Positions 15,266 through 23,541 of a stretch of 36,512 nucleotides of DNA are shown here, piece by piece. Each line of letters starts with the position of its first letter. Within the stretch, counting starts at the first letter, position 1. Below the pieces are notes generated by a model. That model was given only the letters and a program-made list of their open reading frames with translations. It ran no database searches and was not told the origin of the DNA. The stretch is from Akkermansiaceae bacterium (GTDB lineage Bacteria > Verrucomicrobiota > Verrucomicrobiia > Verrucomicrobiales > Akkermansiaceae): contig JAPJNB010000259.1 of the NCBI GenBank assembly GCA_026461385.1, forward strand, positions 1 through 36,512, given 5' to 3'. The translations under genes were made by a program, and so were the position numbers.

Positions 15266-16114
15266 ATGACTATCTGGAAGACCCGCCGGGATTCGATTGA
15301 CCTCACTCACCGTGCTCAAGTGATGGGAATCTTGAATGCCACCCCAGATTCATTCTCGGACGGAGGCAAGCACTTCAGCGTGCCAGCCGCACTGATGCAT
15401 GCTCGCCAGATGATTTCAGATGGGGCCACCATCATCGACATCGGCGGAGAGTCGACCCGCCCAGGTGCGCACCCAGTTTTGATAGACGACGAAATCGCTC
15501 GCTCGATTCCGGTGATCACCTCCCTCCGCGCGGAATGGAATGGACTGATCTCCATCGACACCACAAAAGCTGCCGTCGCGATGGCCGCTCTCGAAGCAGG
15601 CGCGGATATCGTCAACGACATCAGCGGACTGACCGCCGATCCAGCCATGGCTGAAATTTGCGCGATCCATGCCTGCGGTGTGGTGGTGATGCACCGCCAA
15701 GGGGAGCCTCAAACCATGCAACTGGCCCCAACCTACTCCGACGTCGTTGCCGAGGTCCACGATTTCTTTGCGGAACGATTCACCACACTCACCCGCAGTG
15801 GCATGGATCCCATGGCGCTCGTTTTTGATCCAGGAATTGGGTTTGGGAAAACCTTAGAGCACCACCTCCAGCTACTCCGCGCACTGGCTCGGCTCAGCGT
15901 CGCACAGCGCCCACTCATGCTCGGAGTGTCCCGGAAATCCATGATCGGAAAAATTCTAGATACGGACGACCTAAGCTGCCGTGAATGGCCGACAGTATCC
16001 CTTACCGCCTACGCAAGGGAGCATGGGGTCATGCTTCACAGGGTCCACTCGGTAAAACCCAACCTCGAAGCACTTCGCATGACCGAGGCCATCCTCGGCA
16101 TACCAAATTCATGA
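15266..16114 (+). CDS. folP: Dihydropteroate synthase
   Basis: This 282-residue TIM-barrel enzyme condenses p-aminobenzoate with dihydropterin pyrophosphate in folate synthesis. It is the step after the aminodeoxychorismate made by the PabB encoded in this window. Signature 1 is VMGILNATPDSFSDGG (residues 19-34) and signature 2 is GATIIDIGGESTRPGA (53-68). Later landmarks are the ISIDTTKAAVA strand, VNDISG, the phosphate-binding DPGIGFGKTLEHH and LGVSRKSMIG. All expected binding residues appear intact and the length is normal. It is monocistronic in this window: the upstream neighbour is divergent, and downstream lies a convergent EPS gene after about 110 bases. Confidence 0.95.
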   Translation: MTIWKTRRDSIDLTHRAQVMGILNATPDSFSDGGKHFSVPAALMHARQMISDGATIIDIGGESTRPGAHPVLIDDEIARSIPVITSLRAEWNGLISIDTTKAAVAMAALEAGADIVNDISGLTADPAMAEICAIHACGVVVMHRQGEPQTMQLAPTYSDVVAEVHDFFAERFTTLTRSGMDPMALVFDPGIGFGKTLEHHLQLLRALARLSVAQRPLMLGVSRKSMIGKILDTDDLSCREWPTVSLTAYAREHGVMLHRVHSVKPNLEALRMTEAILGIPNS

Positions 16115-16223
16115 CTTGGCATCGAGGCCGCTTTGCAATGCTGCCCACCAATGAAATCCGAGCACCAATTCACAAGGCCCTCAACCGGCACGATTCAACA
16201 ATCCGAAGACACAGAAAATGGGC

Positions 16224-16793
16224 CTATTGCCCGAACATGTTCTTCTCAGGCACGTTGATGGCATCATTGGGCTGGACCGCAGTGTCCATGAATTTGCCGC
16301 TGGATAAGTCGTAAACAAGCTGCTTTCCATCACGAAACAGCGTAACCCGACGCATGCTGCCAAACTCGGTTGGACCACCAGCGGCCTGAACCGCCTGCCA
16401 AAGTGTCAAGCCCTTCGTGAAAGGCCTAGGACCCGGTGCGCGAACCTGACCACCGACCACAACCTTCTGCTCGTTGATCGTATTGCCGCTGTTTGAAATC
16501 ACCTGAATGGTGGCGTTGGTGTAAATCCCAGCTTCTCTGTACCGCGCCTGCAATGAGAGCGCCAGGCCTTCGTTCCTCAAACCTGCAGCCTTCACCCGCC
16601 CAATAAAAGACATGTTGATAAATCCGTCTTCAGAAACTGGATAAGCACCATCGATCCGCGATTTCTCCTCCACGGGTACCCCTGAGATGGTGATCTGCAC
16701 CGCCTGCCCTGACTCAATTTGAGCCATCAGCGGGGAAACAAAACCAATCAAGGTGATGAGAAAAAAAAGAATTTTTTTGAGGTCCATGAACAT
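16224..16793 (-). CDS. Short polysaccharide-export (SLBB) protein
   Basis: This 189-residue protein has a signal peptide (cleavage near LMA-QIES, residue 24). A Poly_export-type domain follows (about 27-105, with the typical YPVSEDGFINMSFIGRVKAA). Then comes one SLBB-type ligand-binding domain (about 107-160: VVVGGQVRAPGPRPFTKGLT, then LWQAVQAAGG). These are the building blocks of Wza-type outer-membrane EPS channels. It is only about half the length of Wza, has a single SLBB unit, and lacks both a lipobox cysteine and the C-terminal amphipathic outer-membrane helix. It is more likely a periplasmic ring or adaptor. It lies 17 bases downstream of the tyrosine autokinase gene, forming a two-gene operon. 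Confidence 0.88.
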   Translation of the reverse strand: MFMDLKKILFFLITLIGFVSPLMAQIESGQAVQITISGVPVEEKSRIDGAYPVSEDGFINMSFIGRVKAAGLRNEGLALSLQARYREAGIYTNATIQVISNSGNTINEQKVVVGGQVRAPGPRPFTKGLTLWQAVQAAGGPTEFGSMRRVTLFRDGKQLVYDLSSGKFMDTAVQPNDAINVPEKNMFGQ

Positions 16794-16810
16794 GATTTAT
16801 TGGAAAGAAT

Positions 16811-18979
16811 TCAATACAGCTCCGAAGAATTGCCGTCGCGCGCAGCCACCGTTTGAGCCTTAGAAGCAACCGGCCCGACACTGATGTTTGGACCAATCTG
16901 AGATTCTGAAGGGGCGTAGTAAGTGTAGTAGCTGGTGTAGTACTGATACTGACTATCACTCCGCACATCGACGTTATTGAGCACCACCCCAAGGACAGTT
17001 CCCCCCACATTCTCGACCGAGGTCTTGACGCGCATCAGCATATTTCTTGGCAATTTGCGGTGCTGAACGACGATCATGGTTAGATCCACTTCACTCGCCA
17101 AAACCGATGCATCACTGACGCCGAGAATCGGCGGACTGTCCACCAGCACCAAATCGAAGCGCTGCTTGACGTCTTGGATCAACTCGGACATCCGGCGGGA
17201 ATTCAAAATCCCCGCAGCATCCGCTGGCAAGATACCAGAGGGCATGAAAAACAGGTTGTCCACTGGTGTCTGAAGAATCACATCTTCTAACATGAGATCC
17301 GTAGTGAGGTAGTTGGTTAGACCTACCGCATTGTTAATATCAAAAAACGTATGCAACCGTGGTCTACGCAAATCCGCATCAATCATCAGGGTGGTGTAAC
17401 CCCCTTGAGCACAAATGTAGGCCAAATTCACCAACGTCGTCGATTTGCCCTCACCCGCACCACCTGAGACCACTGTGATCGAGTTATCCTCAGGGTTCTT
17501 ACGATTGAACTCGATATTCGTTCTTAGAATCCGATAAGCCTCGGAATCTGGACTAATTCCATTCTGCTTGTGAAGAATCGAAATGTCCTTAGGAATCACG
17601 GCAAGCACAGGTACTTGCAAGTAGCGCTCCACATCCTCAAGGGTTTTCACCGAGGTGTCGAGGTACTCAAGGAAGAACGCAATGCCGATTCCAAAGACCA
17701 ATCCCACCACGGCGCCAAGCGCGAGATTGAGCGTGACGTTAGGGCTCACGGGGGCGGAAGAAATCAATGGTTCTTCGTGGATTACGATTCCTTCGTCAGG
17801 CATCTTGCGATTGATACTCTCGGAAATCTGCTTGAGCTTTAAATTCTGAAGCAACTGCTGATCAGTCTCAAAATCACGCTTTGCATCAACATAGTCTTGC
17901 GCATCCAGGCCCCGCTTGATTGCCTCCTCGTGGGAATCATCCTTCATGATCTCCGCGTTTTTAAGCCGATCTGTTACCATGTCTCTCTGAGCGGCCAGAG
18001 TTTGCCTTAAATTAACAACTCCATCGTCGAGCTGGCGCTTCATCGCCTTGATTTGATCGGCCGCGGCCAATACCGTCGGATGGTTGTCACCCAGCCCACT
18101 GATTTTAAGGGAATCCAAGTGCCGAGTCACCTCAAGATACTGAGGATACATGTTCTTGATGATGTTATCAGGAAGATCGAGGCCCGCCGCATAAACCATG
18201 AGCTGGTCACTGTCATACTTCAGCAGGCTGTTGATCTGGCTCTCCAACTGCATCTTCTCTTGCTCGAGCCTGTTGAATGCCTCCAACGCAGACCGAGCGC
18301 CCTGATCTTCATCCACTCCAGACTGGCCATAAAACGAATCGGTTCCTTTATAGATGATCCCTTTAGTCCTTACAATGTTCGCAAGCACCTTGCGCCGCTC
18401 TTCCACCTTATCTTCTTGATCTCTGACGGCTTTGTTCAATTCTGCCAAGCCTTTGTCAGCCTCGCGGGTCTCAATTTCGATCCGATACGCCTTGTAGGAG
18501 TTCGCGACCTCAGAAGTGATATCCTTCGCGTCTTCCTTATTTTCATGGCGCACACTGATGGTAATCAAATCGGTACCCCGGATGTTTTGGGTGTTCACGA
18601 TCCCCTTCAGGATACGAATGACCGATTCACGATCCATCGACCACTTATTGATAAGCTCGAGATGATCAATCACTTTATTGAGCGAGTTGGTACTCTTGAT
18701 CTTTTCAAACTCCGTTCCGAAAAACTGAGGTGTGATTTGACTCATTCTAGAGGACTGGCCCAAGTCACCTGCTAGCGGCGACATCCCCGGCGACCTCGGC
18801 TTGACCTCGATCTCAGCGGTGCTTTCGTACTTCTTTGGCATCACATAAGTAATGACCGCAGCCGTCATGAAAACCAAAAGAAGGGTCAGAAGAATAATAC
18901 CGTAGCGGTTTTTAATAACCTGCCAGTAGTCAACCGCGTGGAGTGCGGCTTCGTTTTGTTGGGGCGCTGAAAGACTCAT
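16811..18979 (-). CDS. Wzz-Wzc-type polysaccharide tyrosine autokinase
   Basis: This 722-residue protein joins a Wzz chain-length domain to a bacterial tyrosine kinase. The N-terminal membrane helix is about residues 27-48. A large periplasmic coiled-coil region follows (about 50-400), then a Pro-containing second helix about 408-438. The cytoplasmic BY-kinase has Walker A SGGAGEGKST (505-514), Walker A' MIDADLRRP (530-538) and Walker B VDSPP (611-615). The C-terminus carries the expected tyrosine cluster, with seven tyrosines between about 678 and 688. Such proteins control EPS chain length and export through cycles of autophosphorylation. The SLBB gene follows 17 bases later. No glycosyltransferase, flippase or polymerase gene is in the window, so synthesis genes must lie elsewhere. 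Confidence 0.95.
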   Translation of the reverse strand: MSLSAPQQNEAALHAVDYWQVIKNRYGIILLTLLLVFMTAAVITYVMPKKYESTAEIEVKPRSPGMSPLAGDLGQSSRMSQITPQFFGTEFEKIKSTNSLNKVIDHLELINKWSMDRESVIRILKGIVNTQNIRGTDLITISVRHENKEDAKDITSEVANSYKAYRIEIETREADKGLAELNKAVRDQEDKVEERRKVLANIVRTKGIIYKGTDSFYGQSGVDEDQGARSALEAFNRLEQEKMQLESQINSLLKYDSDQLMVYAAGLDLPDNIIKNMYPQYLEVTRHLDSLKISGLGDNHPTVLAAADQIKAMKRQLDDGVVNLRQTLAAQRDMVTDRLKNAEIMKDDSHEEAIKRGLDAQDYVDAKRDFETDQQLLQNLKLKQISESINRKMPDEGIVIHEEPLISSAPVSPNVTLNLALGAVVGLVFGIGIAFFLEYLDTSVKTLEDVERYLQVPVLAVIPKDISILHKQNGISPDSEAYRILRTNIEFNRKNPEDNSITVVSGGAGEGKSTTLVNLAYICAQGGYTTLMIDADLRRPRLHTFFDINNAVGLTNYLTTDLMLEDVILQTPVDNLFFMPSGILPADAAGILNSRRMSELIQDVKQRFDLVLVDSPPILGVSDASVLASEVDLTMIVVQHRKLPRNMLMRVKTSVENVGGTVLGVVLNNVDVRSDSQYQYYTSYYTYYAPSESQIGPNISVGPVASKAQTVAARDGNSSELY

Positions 18980-19020
18980 CGGAGTTAAGATTTCACAAAT
19001 TCAAACAAGATCCAGTGAAA

Positions 19021-19054
19021 ATAAAAACTCCCGCAATGAAAAACATTGTGGGAG
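19021..19054 (-). terminator. Rho-independent terminator after EPS barrel gene
   Basis: On the minus strand an 11-bp stem (CTCCCACAATG / CATTGCGGGAG, one G-U pair) with a five-T loop is followed by TTTTTAT. It lies about 50 bases past the stop of the outer-membrane barrel gene. It separates the Ala-rich/barrel transcription unit from the autokinase/SLBB unit, so these are probably two operons. Confidence 0.88.
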
Positions 19055-19106
19055 CTTAAAATGACTCTGTAATATTTTCAAAAAAACGGATTGAGAGAGA
19101 AGCAAC

Positions 19107-20372
19107 TCAGAAATTGACATTCAGTCCAAGACTGATCCGGCTTCGGTTGTAGGTTTGCGTCCGGCCAATCGCATCGTTCAGATCCGAAACGTTATTAACA
19201 TAAGTGTATGAAAGTGAACCTGTCATGAAATCGCTGAACTTCATTTTGAGCGTCACATAGGATGAGACCAGTGTTTCGCTAAGGTCAGCACTCGCAAGTC
19301 CATCATTCTTATTCACACCTCCCATGAAGGTACTAGGCATGTAATCAAGCCCGTTGATGACAGACATCTTTGGAGAAATCATCCATTCATTGGTGATGCC
19401 CCAGCGAAGCAAGCGGTGCTCAGCGAAGACGATGTTGTTCTGGTTCAAGCTATCGGACTCAGCACTGTAACGAAGGAAGCTTTTCACATTGAACTGCTTA
19501 TTCATCTTCGCATTCACCGATGACTCAAAATAAGGATTCGTCGTCGAGGCATCTTGTGAAGCCGTTCCAGTGGTGGTTTCGTGAAACTGAGCACCCGCTT
19601 GGGCAATCCCAATCACAGTAGGCGTGAAGCGATACTCACCACCAATGGTAAGGAAATGATCCGCAATATCCGCTCCGTTGCCTTGGCTGAAGCTTTCGCC
19701 AAACCGGTAGCTAGAGGTCAAGACCGACTGTTCACCCAACTGGAAGCGAAACTGATTGGAAAGCTGATACGTATTGCGATCGTTGTCTTTGGAATCCGAT
19801 TGGGGATACTGAGTGGCACCAAGCCTGAATCCCGTCACAGTTGCCAATCGCTTCGTCCAGCGGTAAGAAGCAGAATTGTCGGTCGACATCGAAACGTATT
19901 CCCCCTTGCCTGCATGACTTGAGGCCACACCGTAGGAATAATCCGGCTCTCTTTCCCGAGAAATCATGTTGTAGGTCGAGAGCGTCAACTGTTCATTCAG
20001 TTTATGCTGAAGGCTTGCGCTGAGGTTCGACTGATTTGACAAATCGTCGATAGGTGTACCTCCGACCGACGGAGCATCTGGATAATAAATGACCCCGAGC
20101 ATACCGGAAACGTTCCAAGTGGTTTGACCCGAGCTCTGTACGACGCTAAGTCCAACGTAAGGATTGTAGGAGAGCGCGCTTACTTTGAGTCCAGGGTCTT
20201 GTGAATTGCCGGACGACACGTTGTCGTCATAGATCGCGTTGATCCCAGCATTCCACTTGAATGGAAGTGGAACTTCTTCAAGAGCCTTGTTGGACGCTTG
20301 GTACAAGCCTTGCGCTGAGACTGACCCAACAAAAATGGTACTAGTGAAAAGAAAGAATAAGTGATTTTTCAT
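19107..20372 (-). CDS. Outer-membrane beta-barrel protein of EPS locus
   Basis: The ATG at 20372 gives the signal peptide MKNHLFFLFTSTIFVGSVSA; an earlier ATG at 20417 would put 15 polar residues in front and is rejected. The mature protein (about 400 residues) opens with FKWNAGINAIYDDNVSSGNS. That is the typical start of the outer-membrane beta-barrel (BBP2-like) proteins found in exopolysaccharide and exosortase loci. It then continues as alternating amphipathic strands (SLQHKLNEQLTLSTYNMISR, YQLSNQFRFQLGEQSVLTSS). It ends in RSRISLGLNVNF, with the C-terminal aromatic residue needed for Bam insertion. I infer that it acts as, or beside, the outer-membrane EPS exit port. It is 37 bases downstream of the Ala-rich protein gene, in the same operon. 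Confidence 0.85.
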   Translation of the reverse strand: MKNHLFFLFTSTIFVGSVSAQGLYQASNKALEEVPLPFKWNAGINAIYDDNVSSGNSQDPGLKVSALSYNPYVGLSVVQSSGQTTWNVSGMLGVIYYPDAPSVGGTPIDDLSNQSNLSASLQHKLNEQLTLSTYNMISREREPDYSYGVASSHAGKGEYVSMSTDNSASYRWTKRLATVTGFRLGATQYPQSDSKDNDRNTYQLSNQFRFQLGEQSVLTSSYRFGESFSQGNGADIADHFLTIGGEYRFTPTVIGIAQAGAQFHETTTGTASQDASTTNPYFESSVNAKMNKQFNVKSFLRYSAESDSLNQNNIVFAEHRLLRWGITNEWMISPKMSVINGLDYMPSTFMGGVNKNDGLASADLSETLVSSYVTLKMKFSDFMTGSLSYTYVNNVSDLNDAIGRTQTYNRSRISLGLNVNF

Positions 20373-20409
20373 TATTGGATGATCAAGTTGAAGTTCAAAT
20401 TGGCGCGGA

Positions 20410-21636
20410 TCACCCATTCACCGTAGTGGTAGGCGGAGGATTGACAACGCCGCCGTTATTACCCACCTGAGTCCCCTCAGCTGACGCTGCAGCGATCAGC
20501 GCTGCTGCATCAGCAGCCGCCTTGGCGGCTGCTGCTTGTGCTGCTGCCGCCGCCTCTGCTGCGGTTTTGCCGGCAGCGATCGCAGCAGCCTCTGCTTTTG
20601 CAGCAGCCTCTCTTGCAACGGTATCCGATGCAGAAGTCGAAACTCCTGAGGCGATCGTTGCCGCATTTGGCTCATCTGCAGTTGCAGCAGTAATTCCTGC
20701 AACAATGTAATAGACTTGAGTGTTGTCGGCGCCAGCACTCGAAATCGCAGCTGCTGTAATTTCTGAGGCTTGGGAAGGGGCTACATCTGCTGCTGCAGAT
20801 GCAATCGCTACCGCCTGCGCATTCGAGGAGTTCTCAATTGCTGCTGAAGTGTACTTACCGGCACTCTCTGGATCCGCTTTTACTGCCTGCTTCACCAATT
20901 CGACCAACGCCTCCGGGGTGATGGTGTTGTTGGAGAGTTGCACCTGCGGCGTCACCACCGCAGAACCATCGCCACCCAGTTTCTCACCTGCTCCACTCGC
21001 TGGGGCCGCGACCATGTTGGTGGCCTGAGAAACGACAGCCGTTTGAATCGCGGTGATCGCAGCCGGAGCCGCTTCGACGGCCGCTGCTTGAATCACTGCA
21101 GCTTGGGAAGGTGCCGCCGCTACTGCGGCCACTGCCACTGCAACCGCAACGTCAGAATTTTTCCCTTCGCCGATCGCCGCCTTGACGATTGCCGTGGCCT
21201 CTGCAGGTTTCGCAGAGATTGCTGCGGTCACCACCGCAACCACTTGCGCGGAGTTTTTTCCTTCACCGACCGCCGCATTGACGATGCTCGTCGTCATCGT
21301 GGGCTGTGCGCCCACTGCAGCGGTGACCACCGCGGCGGAAACTGCCGGGGTATTACCGCCACCGGTCACGGCAGCCGTAACGATAGCTGATACCGATTCG
21401 ACTCCACCGCCAGATGCTGCGATCGCCGCGGTGACAATTTCTGCAGCGGCGCCTGGATTCGCCCTCACTGCTGCTTCGAGAAGCGCCATCGCAGCCGCTT
21501 TTTCCGCAGGGGTCTTTGCGGCCTTAATCGCCGTGCTGACCGAGCTCGCAGTGGGGGTGGAAGGTGCCGTTTGAGCACTGGCGGCGGCCATGCCGAGAGC
21601 CGCGCTCAAAAGAATAACTGAGACATTTTTTTTCAT
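20410..21636 (-). CDS. Secreted alanine-rich repeat protein
   Basis: This 408-residue protein has a signal peptide (MKKNVSVILLSAALGMAAASAQ). The mature sequence is dominated by Ala, Val, Ile, Gly, Ser and Thr and contains a degenerate repeat of 15-18 residues with core (I/V)V-x-A-A-(I/V). The repeat is clearest at residues 57-190, where IVTAAI, IVTAAV, VVTAAV, IVNAAV, VVTAAI and IVKAAI follow one another. The phrase AAxGEGKNS occurs twice. A second repeat block lies about 235-330. Next is a nearly pure Ala/Glu/Lys helix (about 340-385), then a Gly/Pro/Thr tail ending NPPPTTTVNG. The pattern suggests stacked short helices, a solenoid or fibre. No family is recognised. It precedes the EPS barrel gene, so a matrix or surface role is inferred. 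Confidence 0.8.
   Translation of the reverse strand: MKKNVSVILLSAALGMAAASAQTAPSTPTASSVSTAIKAAKTPAEKAAAMALLEAAVRANPGAAAEIVTAAIAASGGGVESVSAIVTAAVTGGGNTPAVSAAVVTAAVGAQPTMTTSIVNAAVGEGKNSAQVVAVVTAAISAKPAEATAIVKAAIGEGKNSDVAVAVAVAAVAAAPSQAAVIQAAAVEAAPAAITAIQTAVVSQATNMVAAPASGAGEKLGGDGSAVVTPQVQLSNNTITPEALVELVKQAVKADPESAGKYTSAAIENSSNAQAVAIASAAADVAPSQASEITAAAISSAGADNTQVYYIVAGITAATADEPNAATIASGVSTSASDTVAREAAAKAEAAAIAAGKTAAEAAAAAQAAAAKAAADAAALIAAASAEGTQVGNNGGVVNPPPTTTVNG
21067..21468 (-). repeat. Degenerate 45-54 bp coding repeats of the Ala-rich protein
   Basis: This stretch encodes residues 57-190 of the Ala-rich protein, where the unit with core (I/V)V-x-A-A-(I/V) recurs every 15 to 18 residues, at least seven times. 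DNA copies have diverged, for example the two GEGKNS-encoding segments near 21255 and 21159. This suggests old duplication rather than recent slippage. Confidence 0.6.
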
Positions 21637-21689
21637 TTTGTTTGGTGTTAGGACCGTCTGATTTTTTGGGGGCTTGCTGAAATGGTTGC

Positions 21690-21763
21690 TGGAGCGGGCA
21701 GCGGGAATCGAACCCGCATGTCTAACTTGGAAGGATAGCGCTTTACCACTAAGCTATGCCCGC
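21690..21763 (-). tRNA. tRNA-Gly (anticodon TCC)
   Basis: The minus strand folds as a complete tRNA. The acceptor stem is GCGGGCA/TGCCCGC with encoded CCA at 21690-21692. The D-arm is GCTT-AGTGGTA-AAGC, the anticodon loop CTTCCAA with TCC at 21729-21731, and the T-arm GCGGG-TTCGATT-CCCGC. The UCC anticodon reads GGA and GGG. The anticodon stem CTATC/GTTAG contains a T-T mismatch at positions 30:40, where a G-C pair is usual. The other stems are perfect. It lies 53 bases upstream of the Ala-rich protein gene on the same strand and 130 bases after NIF3. Confidence 0.95.
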
Positions 21764-21893
21764 TTAGTTCACCACAGGCTTGCTGGAATTCTGAGACCAA
21801 GCAAGACTTTTTTCGCTTTTCTGTGAGAAATTTGCCACCCGCCACGCACCGCTTCAGACCTCTGAGATCGAAATGCTGGCGGCGAATGCCGCA

Positions 21894-22649
21894 TCAGAGG
21901 CCCGATGGGTGATCGATGAAGGCCCATGGGAGCCCGTGCTGGCTGGCCAGGTGTTGGGAGATCGCTTTCACCCCGAAGGTCTCCGTCGCGTAGTGTCCGG
22001 CATAAAACAAATTGACGCCAAGCTCTTCGGCGAGGGGGTAGCTCCAATGCGGACCCTCGCCCGTGATGAAGCAATCCACGCCCGCTGCCGCAACCTTCGC
22101 GACTTCACTGCCCGCCCCGCCAGTGATAATCCCCACATTTTTAACGCCTTCAGCACCACCTGGACAGAGATGCACCGGCCCTCCAACCGCGCTTGCGAGG
22201 GCGTCAGAGAGTCCTTGGCGAGTTCCCACCCAAGTGCCTTGGATGCCCATAGAAATTCCCTTGTGGTTCAAAAATGGCTGGGGGTTTTGAAGCCCGATTG
22301 CACCCGCAAGGAGGATGTTATTGCCGAAAATGGGGTGAACATCGAGCGGGAGGTGCGATGAGTAGATCGCCAAGCCCGCGTCCATGGCGATTTTCAATTT
22401 TCGGTAAAATGCACCGGTGACTGCCTGAGCACCCTGCCAGAACATCCCGTGGTGGACGATCAAAAGTCCTGGCCCGCCCGCTGCGGCGGCTTGAATCACG
22501 GGCAATGAAGCGTCGACCGCCGCCACGATGCGCTCGACCTGCCCGCCGTTGGCCAGTTGCAAGCCGTTCATGGCACCGGGATAGTCTGAAATCGAAGACG
22601 TTTTCAGCTCCTCGTCGAGAAATGCGACCAATTCATCAAGTAAAACCAT
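21894..22649 (-). CDS. NIF3/YbgI-family dinuclear metal-centre protein
   Basis: This 251-residue protein has the metal-binding signatures of the NIF3 family. They are IVHHGMFW (residues 64-71, ligands H66/H67), SSHLPLDVHP (97-106, ligand D103) and near the end TGEGPHW and GHYATETFG (ligands about H219 and E223). Family members assemble as hexameric toroids with two metal ions per subunit. A GTP-cyclohydrolase-like or RNA-related activity has been proposed, but the cellular role is unsettled. The length is that of the single-domain bacterial form without the inserted PII-like domain. It starts 8 bases after the pseudouridine synthase gene, so the two are co-transcribed. Confidence 0.92.
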   Translation of the reverse strand: MVLLDELVAFLDEELKTSSISDYPGAMNGLQLANGGQVERIVAAVDASLPVIQAAAAGGPGLLIVHHGMFWQGAQAVTGAFYRKLKIAMDAGLAIYSSHLPLDVHPIFGNNILLAGAIGLQNPQPFLNHKGISMGIQGTWVGTRQGLSDALASAVGGPVHLCPGGAEGVKNVGIITGGAGSEVAKVAAAGVDCFITGEGPHWSYPLAEELGVNLFYAGHYATETFGVKAISQHLASQHGLPWAFIDHPSGL

Positions 22650-22657
22650 GTGGGAGC

Positions 22658-23455
22658 TTAGTCATACCGACTCCAAATGACAACATCCGGCATTTCACGG
22701 ATTTCACTGCCATCGCAAAACTGCTCGAGTTCTCTTGCCAAATTTGCACGCCAAACGACCGTGCCCCCCTGCCACGGAATTTCCAAAACCGAGGCGTGAA
22801 GCGCATGGCGAGGCAAAATAAGGCGCTTTGCCAGCGCATCCGACCAGCCATGCGCCATCCATTCCAGGTAATCCGAGCCGTCGCCCGAGTAGAGCTTGTC
22901 TCCGAGAATCGGAAAACCACCACTCGCCAAATGCACCCGAATCTGGTGCATTCTGCCCGTTTCTGGCAGGCAGCGAACCAGCGAAAACAGACACCCATCT
23001 CGCTCAAAACGCCGCTCAACCAGAAACCGTGTCTTGCAATCCCTCCCCAGCGGACTGACCACTTGCCGCACCCAAATCTCCGATGGCCCGAGCTCACCGG
23101 CCCGGATAATCGGTTCCGCGCACTCCCACGCGTCGGCCTCAGGCCAGCCAATCACAATCGCATGGTACTCCTTGTGCGCTTGCCGCCTCTCAAAAATCCA
23201 TCCGAGCTCCCTCGCCGCAGCGGTCGTCTTCGCAACCAGGACGATCCCGCTGGTTTCGCGATCCAATCGCGTCACAATCCCCAGATTCGCCCCATTCTCG
23301 ATCTCGTACGAGAGGAGCTTTTCCAACCCACCGAGAAGCGTCGGCTCCGGTTTGCGATTCGCCGGATGGACGATCAACGGCGCAGGTTTATCCACCACGA
23401 TCCAGTCATCCGACTCGTCGATCACGCGGAAATTGACGACCACTTGCAGGCTCAT
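22658..23455 (-). CDS. RluA-family pseudouridine synthase
   Basis: This 265-residue enzyme isomerises uridine to pseudouridine in rRNA or tRNA. The sequence shows the family order: VVDKPAPLIVHP (residues 20-31), motif II VTRLDRETSGIVLVAK (61-76) with catalytic D65, AHKEYHAIV, and the C-terminal ETGRMHQIRVHLASGGFPIL and GDKLY. No S4 RNA-binding domain precedes the catalytic domain, so it resembles the short RluA/TruC-like group. The exact target uridine cannot be told from the sequence. It lies directly downstream of a terminator and 8 bases upstream of the NIF3 gene. A second RluA-type enzyme, with an S4-like region and fused to a TrhO end, is encoded at the right edge of the window. Confidence 0.92.
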   Translation of the reverse strand: MSLQVVVNFRVIDESDDWIVVDKPAPLIVHPANRKPEPTLLGGLEKLLSYEIENGANLGIVTRLDRETSGIVLVAKTTAAARELGWIFERRQAHKEYHAIVIGWPEADAWECAEPIIRAGELGPSEIWVRQVVSPLGRDCKTRFLVERRFERDGCLFSLVRCLPETGRMHQIRVHLASGGFPILGDKLYSGDGSDYLEWMAHGWSDALAKRLILPRHALHASVLEIPWQGGTVVWRANLARELEQFCDGSEIREMPDVVIWSRYD

Positions 23456-23480
23456 GATCCGACGATGCCCTCAACCCACG

Positions 23481-23514
23481 AAAAAAGCCAGAGAGCCCAC
23501 GACGAGCCTCTGGC
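23481..23514 (-). terminator. Terminator after bS22-like gene
   Basis: On the minus strand GCCAGAG ... CTCTGGC forms a 7-bp stem (with further pairing possible inside) followed directly by TTTTTT. It lies 28 bases past the stop of the 34-residue basic protein and 26 bases before the start of the RluA-family gene. Transcription of rluA-nif3 therefore probably depends on read-through or its own promoter. Confidence 0.85.
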
Positions 23515-23541
23515 GATTTAGCGAAAGATCAATCCCAGTGA

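Noticed and set aside
22505..23521. Open plus-strand frame of 338 codons
   Set aside because: It is antisense to the pseudouridine synthase and NIF3 genes, both with clear catalytic motifs. The frame is a shadow of GC-skewed codons.
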